A stretch of 64,000 bases of DNA from UBA5336 sp964415675 (lineage in GTDB: Bacteria > Pseudomonadota > Alphaproteobacteria > Caulobacterales > Hyphomonadaceae): assembly GCA_964415675.1 (NCBI GenBank), contig CAYQBG010000003.1, positions 62,001-126,000 of the forward strand. Reading direction: 5' to 3'. Positions within the stretch are counted from its first letter, which is position 1; each line of letters starts with the position of its first letter. A program made the translations under genes and the position numbers. Shown in pieces: positions 8,471 to 15,826 of the stretch. The notes under the pieces were generated by a model that worked only from the letters and a program-made list of their open reading frames with translations, ran no database searches and was not told where the DNA came from.

Positions 8471-9159
8471 GCCAGCCCCTTCGCCACGCCATCTGTCTCC
8501 AGCCGCTGCAGGATCGGCGCAAGCATCCGCTCGACAGCCGCCTGCGTCGGGCGGACATTGCCATAAGCCGGGAGTCCCTCATCGGCGATGACCAGCCCGG
8601 CGGAGAATTTCGCCGGGAAAGTGTGGCGGTAATGGGCGGGCCGCACCGTGCCGAGATACTGGCTGAGCACGCTTTCGACGCTGCGCCCGCGCTCCAGCAC
8701 ATCACGGCGGATCCGCCGGGCCAGGCGCAGATCGTCGGGCGTGTCGACATAGATCGACAGGTCGATCAGCGGCGCAAGCTGCGGAAGGGAGAGCGCATGT
8801 ATGCCCTCCAGCAATATGACCGGCGCCGGCGCGACATGTCGGGTCTCGTCGCTGCGATCATGGCGGGCATAGTCATAGACTGGAATCTGTACGCTCTCAC
8901 CCGCTTTCAGGTGCGCAAGATCAGCAAAGAGGCTGGCGGCGTCCTTGGAGGCCGGGTCGTCATAATCAATGGCCTCGGCCAGCGCGGCGCGCTCGGTTTC
9001 GCTCGCCGCCTCGCCATAATGGCTCATCGGCCAGTAATAGGCATCCTCATGGATCACCGCGACATGCGGGGAAAGCCGGTTCGTCAACGCATCGACGAGA
9101 GTCGACTTGCCCGAACCCGAGCCCCCGGTTACCGCAACGAGATAGGCGCTGATTGTCAT
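8467..9159 (-). CDS. udk: uridine kinase / phosphoribulokinase-family P-loop kinase
   Basis: 230 aa from the ATG at 9159; a GTG two codons upstream (9165) is an alternative. The Walker A motif GGSGSGKST lies at about residues 12-20. HEDAYYW replaces the usual DxFYxD substrate motif, the segment IPVYDYARHDRS matches uridine kinases, and VILLEGIHAL is the Walker B region. Uridine kinase phosphorylates uridine and cytidine in pyrimidine salvage. The family also holds other small kinases, so the exact substrate is inferred. It overlaps the CAP gene by 4 nt and follows the cobalamin adenosyltransferase by 50 nt. Confidence 0.8.
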   Translation of the reverse strand: MTISAYLVAVTGGSGSGKSTLVDALTNRLSPHVAVIHEDAYYWPMSHYGEAASETERAALAEAIDYDDPASKDAASLFADLAHLKAGESVQIPVYDYARHDRSDETRHVAPAPVILLEGIHALSLPQLAPLIDLSIYVDTPDDLRLARRIRRDVLERGRSVESVLSQYLGTVRPAHYRHTFPAKFSAGLVIADEGLPAYGNVRPTQAAVERMLAPILQRLETDGVAKGLA

Positions 9160-9209
9160 ATTCACCGATTATGGGGCAAGGCCTGCCAGGTCCAGACCCG
9201 GCCACAGCT

Positions 9210-9782
9210 TCAGCGATTGGCGCCGGGCACCCATTTGACATCGCCAGCGCCATTTCCATTTGCCGCGCGCGCTGCCACGAACAGCCAGTCCGATAGCCGG
9301 TTGGCATAGGCCAGCGCCTGCGCGCTGACATTCTCGCCCTCCACCGCGGCGAGTTGGGCCACGCCGCGTTCGGCCCGCCGGGCCAGTGTGCGGGCCAGAT
9401 GCAGGTGCGCTGCCAGCGCCGAGCCGCCGGGCAGGACGAAACTGTCGAGCGGCGGGATATCCGCGTTCATGGCGTCAATCTCGGTTTCCAGCCGGTCGAC
9501 CTGCGCCTGCACGATGCGCAGGGGCTCCCATTCCAGCTTGTCGCCGTGATCGGGCGTGGCCAGGTCGGCGCCGAGATCAAAGAGGTCATTCTGAATGCGG
9601 GCGATGGCCACCGCCAGTTCACCATCGGCATGCAGGGCGGCAAGGCCCAGGGCGGAATTGGTCTCGTCAATGGCGCCATAGGCGGCGACGCGCGGGTGCC
9701 ATTTCTCGACACTCTCGCCGGTGGCAAGGCGAGTCGTTCCCTCATCGCCTGTGCGGGTATAGATCTTGTTGAGCTTGACCAT
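9210..9782 (-). CDS. pduO: PduO-type ATP:cob(I)alamin adenosyltransferase
   Basis: 190 aa with the N-terminal ATP-binding signature YTRTGDEGTT (residues 8-17), a four-helix middle part (IDETNSALGLA, IQNDLFDLGADLA) and the conserved RRAERGVAQL and NRLSDWLFVAAR segments near the C-terminus. The family transfers the adenosyl group of ATP to corrinoid cobalt to make coenzyme B12. Start ATG has AAGGTGA just upstream. It lies 11 nt downstream of the HIG1 gene on the same strand. No B12 riboswitch or cobalamin pathway gene was seen nearby. Confidence 0.93.
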   Translation of the reverse strand: MVKLNKIYTRTGDEGTTRLATGESVEKWHPRVAAYGAIDETNSALGLAALHADGELAVAIARIQNDLFDLGADLATPDHGDKLEWEPLRIVQAQVDRLETEIDAMNADIPPLDSFVLPGGSALAAHLHLARTLARRAERGVAQLAAVEGENVSAQALAYANRLSDWLFVAARAANGNGAGDVKWVPGANR

Positions 9783-9793
9783 TCACCTTCAGC

Positions 9794-10003
9794 CTAACCG
9801 AAATTGATAGCGCCCGTCACCAGCCCGAGAACAACGAGAAGCATGATCGCGATGAATTGCACAAGCACCCGCATCCGCATCAGCTTGTTCGAGCGCGAGG
9901 CCTGATTCTCATCGCCGCGCGCGAGATTGACCAGGCCGAGAACAAGGATGATGAACACACCGGCCAGCGCGACCCAGAATGCGATTGTCAGGACGGTTTC
10001 CAT
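9794..10003 (-). CDS. HIG1-domain twin-transmembrane protein
   Basis: 69 aa. The start ATG at 10003 is preceded by AGGGGAA, and the longer upstream frame has no protein character. Two hydrophobic helices (residues about 3-27 and 47-68) flank a short loop, RGDENQASRSNKLMRMRVLVQ. The loop-plus-second-helix pattern is that of HIG1-type proteins, which bind respiratory complexes such as cytochrome c oxidase in mitochondria. Alphaproteobacteria often place this gene next to the cobalamin adenosyltransferase, as here. Confidence 0.8.
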   Translation of the reverse strand: METVLTIAFWVALAGVFIILVLGLVNLARGDENQASRSNKLMRMRVLVQFIAIMLLVVLGLVTGAINFG

Positions 10004-10105
10004 ATTTTTCCCCTGTGCCAAAGTGCCGTGCGATGCATCGCCCGCCCCTTCAATTGACGAGCCCGCCTGTTCTGGCAAGGGGGCGGGGCAAATGGACCAA
10101 GCCCC

Positions 10106-10134
10106 TTGCATAAAGTTGACGCAGGCGTCATAAA
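10106..10134 (+). promoter_or_regulatory. candidate promoter with a 6-bp operator-like dyad upstream of the ferredoxin reductase
   Basis: TTGCAT at 10106-10111 and CATAAA at 10129-10134 are separated by 17 nt. Between them, touching the -10, lies a perfect dyad TGACGC-AG-GCGTCA (10117-10130), the shape of a dimeric repressor site (TetR-like spacing). It lies 27 nt upstream of the ferredoxin reductase start. The shared 157-nt intergenic region also serves the divergent HIG1 gene. The regulator is unknown and none is encoded next to it. Confidence 0.4.
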
Positions 10135-10160
10135 TTTCCGCAAAGGAGCGCAAAGACACA

Positions 10161-11405
10161 ATGGACCTGGCAGGTACCCGCAAAATCGTGATCGTCGGCG
10201 GCGGACAAGCCGGCGCGCAGGCTGCGTTCTCACTGCGCCAATGGGGCTATGACGGGGCGATTACCCTGATCGGTGACGAAACTGCGCTGCCTTATCAAAG
10301 GCCACCTCTGTCAAAAGCGTTTCTCAAGGGCGAGATGCCGGAAGAGCGTCTCTTTTTCAAACCCGCCAACTGGTATGAGGATAATCGCGTCGAGATGGTC
10401 ATGGGCGGCCGCGCGCAGGCCATCGACCGCGCGCAGCGGACCGTCCGGCTCGCCCATAATGCAGAAATCGAATATGACGCCCTTATTCTTGCGACCGGCT
10501 CGCGCCCGCGCCAGTTGCCCCTGCCCGGCGCCGATCTTGGAAATGTGCACGAGCTGCGCACCGTCGCCGACGTGGACCGATTGCGCCCGGAAATGATTGC
10601 AGGCCGACGGATCGTGATCGTCGGCGCGGGCTATATCGGTCTCGAAGCCGCCGCAGTGGCTCGTCAGATGCAGCTTGAGGTCAGTGTACTGGAAATGGCG
10701 CCGAGAGTGCTGGCGCGCGTGACCAGTCCGCTGATGTCGGAATTCTACGAGACAGAACATCGCGCCCAGGGCGTTGACCTGCGCACCGGGGTACGGCTGG
10801 AGGCGGTCCTTGGCGAGGCCGGCACTGTGCGCGGTGTGCGGCTGGCCAGCGGGGAGGAAATCGCGGCCGACCTGGTGCTTGTCGGTATCGGCATCCTGCC
10901 AAATGAGGAACTGGCCGCCGAGGCGGGCCTGCCCTGCCGCAACGGCATCCTTGTCGATCGCGATGCGCGCACAGCCGACCCGCGCGTGTTTGCCTGTGGC
11001 GACTGCGCGCGCCGGCCGCTCGTCCATTATGGCCGCGATGGCCGTCTGGAAAGCGTCCACAATGCCATCGAACAGGGCAAGCTGGCGGCCGCTGCCATTC
11101 TTGGCCGCAAACGCCCGCCCGAAGAGGCGCCCTGGTTCTGGTCAGACCAGTATGACCTGAAATTGCAGATTGCCGGCCTGAGCGAGGGCCATGACACACT
11201 ATGTGTGCGCGGCGAGCCGACCGAGAGGAAATTTGCAGCTTTCTACCTGAAGAATGGCCGCATCATTGCCGTCGATGCGGTGAATGCCGCCCCTGAATTC
11301 CTGGCGTCGAAACGGCTGATCGTTTCGGCGGCACAGGTTGACCCGGAACGCTTGACGGACATGTCGGTCTCGATGAAAGAAATCGCCGCACAGCCTGCGG
11401 CCTGA
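10161..11405 (+). CDS. NAD(P)H-dependent ferredoxin reductase (FAD, rubredoxin/putidaredoxin reductase family)
   Basis: 414 aa. The FAD-binding motif is IVIVGGGQAGAQAA (residues 8-21), the NAD-binding motif is IVIVGAGYIGLEAA (about 148-161), and the second FAD motif reads RVFACGDCARRP. The early PYQRPPLSKAFLKG is diagnostic for reductases of the putidaredoxin reductase/ThcD type, which pass electrons from NAD(P)H through FAD to a [2Fe-2S] ferredoxin. The ferredoxin gene follows after 18 nt, so the pair forms a two-component electron chain. AAGGAG lies at 10143-10148. The usual terminal partner, a cytochrome P450, is not in the window. Confidence 0.92.
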   Translation: MDLAGTRKIVIVGGGQAGAQAAFSLRQWGYDGAITLIGDETALPYQRPPLSKAFLKGEMPEERLFFKPANWYEDNRVEMVMGGRAQAIDRAQRTVRLAHNAEIEYDALILATGSRPRQLPLPGADLGNVHELRTVADVDRLRPEMIAGRRIVIVGAGYIGLEAAAVARQMQLEVSVLEMAPRVLARVTSPLMSEFYETEHRAQGVDLRTGVRLEAVLGEAGTVRGVRLASGEEIAADLVLVGIGILPNEELAAEAGLPCRNGILVDRDARTADPRVFACGDCARRPLVHYGRDGRLESVHNAIEQGKLAAAAILGRKRPPEEAPWFWSDQYDLKLQIAGLSEGHDTLCVRGEPTERKFAAFYLKNGRIIAVDAVNAAPEFLASKRLIVSAAQVDPERLTDMSVSMKEIAAQPAA

Positions 11406-11423
11406 AGAGGATAAAAGAAAACC

Positions 11424-11744
11424 ATGGTGAAGATCATCTACAAGGACCACGCCGGAGAGGCGCGAGAAGTCGAGGCACAGCCGGGCGAGACCGTGATGGA
11501 AACGGCGATCAAGAACTCGATCCCGGGCATCGACGCCGATTGCGGCGGGGCGTGTGCCTGCGCCACCTGCCATGTCTATGTGGATGAGGCCTTCATCGGC
11601 AAGGTTGGCAGCCCGGAAGACATGGAACAGTCGATGCTGGATTTCGCTGAGAATGTGCAGCCCAATTCGCGCCTGTCCTGTCAGATCACCGTCTCGGCGG
11701 AGCTTGAAGGCCTCACGGTGACGACGCCGGAAAGCCAGCATTAG
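11424..11744 (+). CDS. [2Fe-2S] ferredoxin, adrenodoxin/putidaredoxin type
   Basis: 106 aa. Cluster ligands are C40, C46, C49 (CGGACACATC, a Cx5Cx2C pattern) and C86 (RLSCQI), as in vertebrate-type ferredoxins. The segment SPEDMEQSMLDFA is the partner-recognition helix of this class. It shuttles single electrons from the adjacent reductase. In alphaproteobacteria close relatives (FdxB/FdxE types) serve P450s or heme and iron-sulfur maturation; the target here cannot be decided. It lies between the reductase and a thioesterase gene in one tight operon. Confidence 0.93.
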   Translation: MVKIIYKDHAGEAREVEAQPGETVMETAIKNSIPGIDADCGGACACATCHVYVDEAFIGKVGSPEDMEQSMLDFAENVQPNSRLSCQITVSAELEGLTVTTPESQH

Positions 11745-11752
11745 GAGCCGGT

Positions 11753-12535
11753 TTGCCAGCTTATACAGAGTTTCTCGCCTCTCTTGTCCGGCTGCCGAAA
11801 GGCCGGATAGAGGGGCATATCGGTGAAGACTGGATGCAGGGGCGTACCACTTATGGCGGCCTGACAGCCGCACTGTGCCTGGAATCGGCGCGCGCCCTGA
11901 CGGACATGCCTGTGCGTTCCGCGCAGATCGCCTTTGTCGGTCCCGTGGCCGGCGATGTGGTGATTTCGCCAAGCGTGCTGCGCGAGGGGCGCAACACCCT
12001 GTTTGCCAGTGTCGACATGGTCTCGGAAAAAGGGGTCATGGCGCGCTGCCTGTTCGCGTTTGGCCGGGCGCGCGAGAGCCGGCTGGATTTTTCGAAACTG
12101 GACGCCCCGCAGGTGGCCGAGCCTCATGCGGTGCCGTCCTTTTTCGGCGAACGGCGCCCGAAATTCGCCGAGCATTTCAATGTGAGGCTGGCGGCTGGCA
12201 AACCGCCCATGTCGGGCGCGAGCGAAGCCGATATGGTGCTCTGGCTGCGCCACAAGGACGAAGCGACGCTCTATGATGCCACAACGCTGCTCTCGCTGGC
12301 TGACGCGCCGCCGCCGGCTGCCATGTCGATGATGACCGAGCCGGGCCCGATCAGCTCGATGACATGGATGGCGGAATTCCTGACCGATACTGTCGACACC
12401 ACTGGCGGCTGGTTCCTGGCCCATCATGTGGCGCAAACGGCACGCGACGGCTATTCGAGCCAGTCCATGCGGCTGTGGAACCATGCCGGAGATCCGGTCA
12501 TGGTGGGTCGCCAGACCATCGCAGTCTTTGTGTGA
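11753..12535 (+). CDS. acyl-CoA thioesterase, double hotdog family
   Basis: 260 aa read from a TTG start at 11753. AGGAG at 11743-11747 is placed correctly for this TTG, and the first in-frame ATG (codon 28) would remove part of the first hotdog strand, so TTG is preferred. Two hotdog-like halves are visible: the first with TTYGGLTAALCLESA and the second near MSMMTEPGPISSMTWMAEF and GYSSQSMRLWN. This pattern matches the thioesterase-family (TesB-like/4HBT_3) proteins that hydrolyse acyl-CoA thioesters. Eight nt separate it from the ferredoxin stop, so it is co-transcribed with the redox pair. Confidence 0.75.
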   Translation: MPAYTEFLASLVRLPKGRIEGHIGEDWMQGRTTYGGLTAALCLESARALTDMPVRSAQIAFVGPVAGDVVISPSVLREGRNTLFASVDMVSEKGVMARCLFAFGRARESRLDFSKLDAPQVAEPHAVPSFFGERRPKFAEHFNVRLAAGKPPMSGASEADMVLWLRHKDEATLYDATTLLSLADAPPPAAMSMMTEPGPISSMTWMAEFLTDTVDTTGGWFLAHHVAQTARDGYSSQSMRLWNHAGDPVMVGRQTIAVFV

Positions 12536-12720
12536 GCAGGCCGAATGCTTGCCAGGTGGTCGAAATTCGCAGCTCGCCAGTCGCGCGGGCTGCGAGCTCC
12601 TGCAAGTGTGGAGCGTCATGGGGCCGGCCGCCTCGCCTTTCCGACGAATTCGTGGCAGCGTTGCATCGAAGAGAGACAAGCCGATTGACGCCGGCTGGAG
12701 AGCGGTGAGAAGTTGCGCCC

Positions 12721-13371
12721 ATGAAACAACATATCAAGGCTGTCATCTGGGATTTCGGCGGGGTGATCTCGACTTCGCCTTTCGAGGCATTCAACGCCTA
12801 TGAAACCGAGCGTGGCTTGCCGAAAGATTTTATCCGTTCGGTCAATGCCCGCAATCCCGACGAGAATGCCTGGGCGAAGCTCGAACGCTCGCAGGTCGAT
12901 GCGGCCGCTTTTGACGAATTGTTCCGCCGCGAAAGCACGGAACTTGGCCATGAAGTGCCCGGCCGCGATGTGCTCTCGCTGCTATCAGGGCGTCTGCGCC
13001 CGCGCGTCGTCGAGGCCCTGAAAGCTTGCAAGGTGCACGCGAAAGCCGGGTGCATCACCAATAACGCCCCCATCGGCAAGGGCGCGTCCATGACGCAGGA
13101 TGAGGGGCGCGCTGCAGAGGTCGCGAAGGTTTTCGACCTGTTCAGCCATGTCATCGAGAGCTCGAAGCTCGGCATCCGCAAGCCCGATCCGCGCATCTAT
13201 GCCCTGATGTGCGAAGCCCTCATGGTCGAACCGCGCAACTGCGTCTATCTTGACGATCTCGGGATCAACCTGAAACCGGCGCGCGCCATGGGCATGACGA
13301 CGATCAAGGTGCTCTCGGAAGACCAGTTGCTGGCGGACCTGTCAGAGGCGACAGGCCTCGAACTCGGCTGA
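12721..13371 (+). CDS. HAD-IA family hydrolase
   Basis: 216 aa. HAD motif I is VIWDFGGVIS, with the nucleophile D11; the second aspartate of the usual DxD is glycine, as in the ACAD10/11- and YihX-like branch. Motif II is the threonine/asparagine region GCITNN, motif III the lysine in SKLGIRKPDP, and motif IV the acidic YLDDLG. The cap is the small alpha-helical C1 type. The substrate is unknown. It starts a plus-strand run with the lipoprotein and pterin dehydratase genes. The 185 nt upstream show no gene. Confidence 0.85.
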   Translation: MKQHIKAVIWDFGGVISTSPFEAFNAYETERGLPKDFIRSVNARNPDENAWAKLERSQVDAAAFDELFRRESTELGHEVPGRDVLSLLSGRLRPRVVEALKACKVHAKAGCITNNAPIGKGASMTQDEGRAAEVAKVFDLFSHVIESSKLGIRKPDPRIYALMCEALMVEPRNCVYLDDLGINLKPARAMGMTTIKVLSEDQLLADLSEATGLELG

Positions 13372-13395
13372 GGACGGCCTCACGGGGACAGATGG

Positions 13396-13998
13396 ATGCG
13401 TGGAAGCATGCAGGGGTGGCTGATGGCGGGCCTGATGGTTTTGTCGGGCATAAGCGCTTGCACGCCCGCCGAGGACGCGACGCCGCGCAGACTGCCCGAT
13501 GAGACGCTTATGGAGACGCCGCCGCCACCGCCGGCGCCTGAATTACCGGCTGCGGTGATCGACACGCGTGAGGCCATTCTTGACGCGGCCCGTGCCGGCT
13601 CGCTCCGCCGACTCTCGCGCCTTGCCGAAGCCCAGCCGGCCTTCCTGTCCAATTTCGGCGATGTGCCGCATGGCCGCCACTGGGACCTGATGCGCCGCAC
13701 CGGTTTCGATCCCAATCGCACGCTCGTGGAACTGTTCGAAAAGCCGCATGCGGCCAAACAGGTGGGTGAGGAGACCTGGTATATCTGGCCGGACCTTGCT
13801 GCGCGCTCGAGCGCGGAACTCCAGCCCGAGCGGCTGAGTTTCAGGGACAAGGCGCGTCTGGAAACCCTGGTGGGAGATGCGGGAATAGAGGCCATTCGTG
13901 GCGGCAGCCCCTATCCCGGCGTGCGCACGGCCATTTCCGAAACCGGCACCTGGCACTATTTCCTGCATGAAGTGCCAGAAGAAGGAGACACGCCATGA
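13396..13998 (+). CDS. lipoprotein of unknown function
   Basis: 200 aa. A hydrophobic leader is followed by the lipobox ISAC (lipidated Cys at residue 22 from the first ATG) and a proline-rich linker (TPPPPPAPE). The rest (about residues 55-195) is a compact domain with DAARAGSLRRLSRLAE, then GRHWDLMRRTGFDP and ETWYIWPDLAA. I do not recognise the family; similar short lipoproteins occur in alphaproteobacteria. Its stop codon overlaps the next start (ATGA), coupling it to the pterin dehydratase, and it follows the HAD gene by 24 nt. Confidence 0.7.
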   Translation: MRGSMQGWLMAGLMVLSGISACTPAEDATPRRLPDETLMETPPPPPAPELPAAVIDTREAILDAARAGSLRRLSRLAEAQPAFLSNFGDVPHGRHWDLMRRTGFDPNRTLVELFEKPHAAKQVGEETWYIWPDLAARSSAELQPERLSFRDKARLETLVGDAGIEAIRGGSPYPGVRTAISETGTWHYFLHEVPEEGDTP

Positions 13999-14291
13999 GC
14001 GACATGATCGGAGCGGACGCCTTTGTCACCCGCCTGCCCGGCTGGGCAAAAACCAGTGAAGGGCGCGACGCGGTCCAGCGCCACTACAAATTCGCCGACT
14101 TCAAGACCGCCTGGGGATTCATGTCCGCAGTGGCGCTGCAAGCCGAACAGATGGATCACCACCCCGAATGGTCCAATGTCTACAACAATGTGCACGTCAC
14201 CCTGACCACGCATGATGCCGGCGGCGTCACCGGGAAGGATATCGAGCTGGGCGAATATATGGACGCGCTCGCCCAGCGGCTTGGCGGCTGA
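13995..14291 (+). CDS. phhB: 4a-hydroxytetrahydrobiopterin dehydratase
   Basis: 98 aa, full length for the family. The active-site motif is MDHHPEWSNVYNNVHVTLTTHD (residues about 54-75), with the conserved His-His-Pro, the tryptophan/tyrosine spacing and the terminal histidine and aspartate. The enzyme recycles 4a-carbinolamine formed by phenylalanine hydroxylase and also occurs as a stand-alone protein. No phenylalanine hydroxylase gene is in the window. It overlaps the upstream lipoprotein gene by 4 nt. Confidence 0.93.
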   Translation: MSDMIGADAFVTRLPGWAKTSEGRDAVQRHYKFADFKTAWGFMSAVALQAEQMDHHPEWSNVYNNVHVTLTTHDAGGVTGKDIELGEYMDALAQRLGG

Positions 14292-14418
14292 CCGGCGGGC
14301 TGGACATTGGGCGCAAAGCCCCCATTTGCTGAAATTGCACCCGGCGCCGAAACCACCGGCCATGAATCCGCCTTTTCTCCATTGGGCGGGCAACACACCC
14401 GAAGGGAGCTGACCGCCC

Positions 14419-14724
14419 ATGCACGACCTGCTTGTCGCGCTCTACAGCTATTTCCTGAGCCCGCTGATCACGCTGATCTTCTTCGTCCTGCTGGCCTATG
14501 TGATTTTCGGCTGGCTGGTCGTTGGGGGCGTCGTGTCGATGCAGAACCCGACCGCGCGCCAGATCTATCAGGTGCTGGCAAGTGTCGTGGAACCACTGGC
14601 GCGGCCAATCCGGCGGATCGTGCCACCACTTGGCCAGCTGGACCTGTCGATCTTCGTGCTGGCGCTCGGCCTGCTCTTCCTGCGCGACTGGTTCCTGCCG
14701 ACCATCATAGGCGCCTTCGCCTGA
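14419..14724 (+). CDS. YggT family membrane protein
   Basis: 101 aa with two transmembrane segments (about residues 12-36 and 73-92) separated by a loop containing the YggT signature VLASVVEPLARPIRRIVPPLGQLDLS. The ribosome site GGGAG lies 10 nt upstream. YggT proteins are small inner-membrane proteins linked to osmotic stress and membrane organisation; no enzymatic role is known. In alphaproteobacteria they often precede a short DUF167 gene, which is absent here; the next gene is on the other strand. Confidence 0.88.
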   Translation: MHDLLVALYSYFLSPLITLIFFVLLAYVIFGWLVVGGVVSMQNPTARQIYQVLASVVEPLARPIRRIVPPLGQLDLSIFVLALGLLFLRDWFLPTIIGAFA

Positions 14725-14784
14725 GCCAGAACCCGGCCCTGAGCCTGATGGGTGCTTACCACATCAGCGCCACAGGCCGGCCCG

Positions 14785-15660
14785 TCAGTCCCCGCCGCCG
14801 ATCTTGTCCTGCGTCTTCGTGTCGAAGTCGCTGGCGTCGTGGCGTTCGTGCAGCTGGGTTTCCGACGGGCCGAACGCGCGATTGACCATGCGCCCGCGTT
14901 TGAACGCCGGGCGCTTCATCAGCATGTCGGTCCAGCGAATGACATTCGTGTATTCATGCACCGACAGGAACTCGCCCGACTCGTAGAGCAGTCCCTTGGC
15001 CAGTGCGCCATACCAGGGCGCAATCGCGAAATCGGCAATGGACAGCTCATCGCCGGCCATGAACTCATGCTCGGCCAGGTGGCGGTCGAGGACATCCATC
15101 TGGCGCTTCACCTCCATGGCGAAACGATCGATCGGATACTGCATCTTGTAGGGCGCATAGGCATAGAAATGGCCAAATCCGCCGCCGAGATAGGGCGCCG
15201 AGCCCATTTGCCAGAACAGCCAGTTCAGCGCCTCGGTGCGCTTGTGGTGATCTGTCGGCAGGAAGGCGGCGAACTTTTCGGCGAGATAAAGCAGGATCGA
15301 GCCGGATTCGAAGATGCGGGTCGCCGGATCGGTGGTGTGATCGGCCATGACCGGGATCTTCGAGTTCGGATTGATCTCGACATAGCCCGAACCGAACTGG
15401 TCGCCCTCGCCGATATTGATCAGCCAGGCATCATATTCCGCGCCGGAATGGCCCGCTTCCAGCAGCTCCTCCAGCATCACTGTCACTTTCACGCCATTGG
15501 GCGTGGCGAGCGAATAGAGCTGCAGCGGATGCTTGCCGACCGGCAGTTCCTTGTCATGCGTGGGCCCGGCAATGGGACGATTGATACTGGCAAACCGCCC
15601 GCCGCTTTCCTTGTCCCAGGTCCACACTTTCGGCGGCTGGTAGTCTCCGGTCTCGCTCAT
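14785..15660 (-). CDS. yghU: YghU-type glutathione S-transferase (glutathione-dependent disulfide-bond oxidoreductase)
   Basis: 291 aa from the ATG at 15660, which follows AGGAGAG; the open frame upstream has no GST features. The N-terminal thioredoxin-like domain begins after a 45-residue extension (FASINRPIAGPTHDKELPVGKHPLQLYSLATPNGVK), the hallmark of YghU/YfcG Nu-class GSTs, and continues with NSKIPVM and FESGSILLYLAEKF. The C-terminal helical domain holds GDELSIADFAIAPWYG. Nu-class enzymes bind two glutathiones and reduce disulfides. Length matches E. coli YghU (about 288 aa). Confidence 0.92.
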   Translation of the reverse strand: MSETGDYQPPKVWTWDKESGGRFASINRPIAGPTHDKELPVGKHPLQLYSLATPNGVKVTVMLEELLEAGHSGAEYDAWLINIGEGDQFGSGYVEINPNSKIPVMADHTTDPATRIFESGSILLYLAEKFAAFLPTDHHKRTEALNWLFWQMGSAPYLGGGFGHFYAYAPYKMQYPIDRFAMEVKRQMDVLDRHLAEHEFMAGDELSIADFAIAPWYGALAKGLLYESGEFLSVHEYTNVIRWTDMLMKRPAFKRGRMVNRAFGPSETQLHERHDASDFDTKTQDKIGGGD

Positions 15661-15803
15661 CTCGTCGTCTCTCCTGTAAGGCCTGTTGAAGCGTCGGCCA
15701 TGAGCTAACCCTCCCGCCCGCAGGTCATGCAAGCCCGGATTTTGCATCACGGGCGTTTATCAGCCCGCAGGCGCTGCGGCCAGGCCGGCACTCTTGCTAT
15801 GAT

Positions 15804-15824
15804 GCCGCCTTAAATCAGGGCGGC
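15804..15824 (-). terminator. stem-loop just past the HisD-like gene
   Basis: GCCGCC and GGCGGC arms (15804-15809 and 15819-15824) form a 6-bp GC stem with a 9-nt loop, three bases beyond the stop codon at 15827. It could end the transcript of the minus-strand HisD-like gene, but no clear U-run follows, so this is weak. Confidence 0.3.
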
Positions 15825-15826
15825 CT

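Noticed and set aside
9783..10160. cobalamin riboswitch near the adenosyltransferase
   Set aside because: Only 11 nt separate it from the HIG1 gene, and the further upstream region lacks B12-box sequence.
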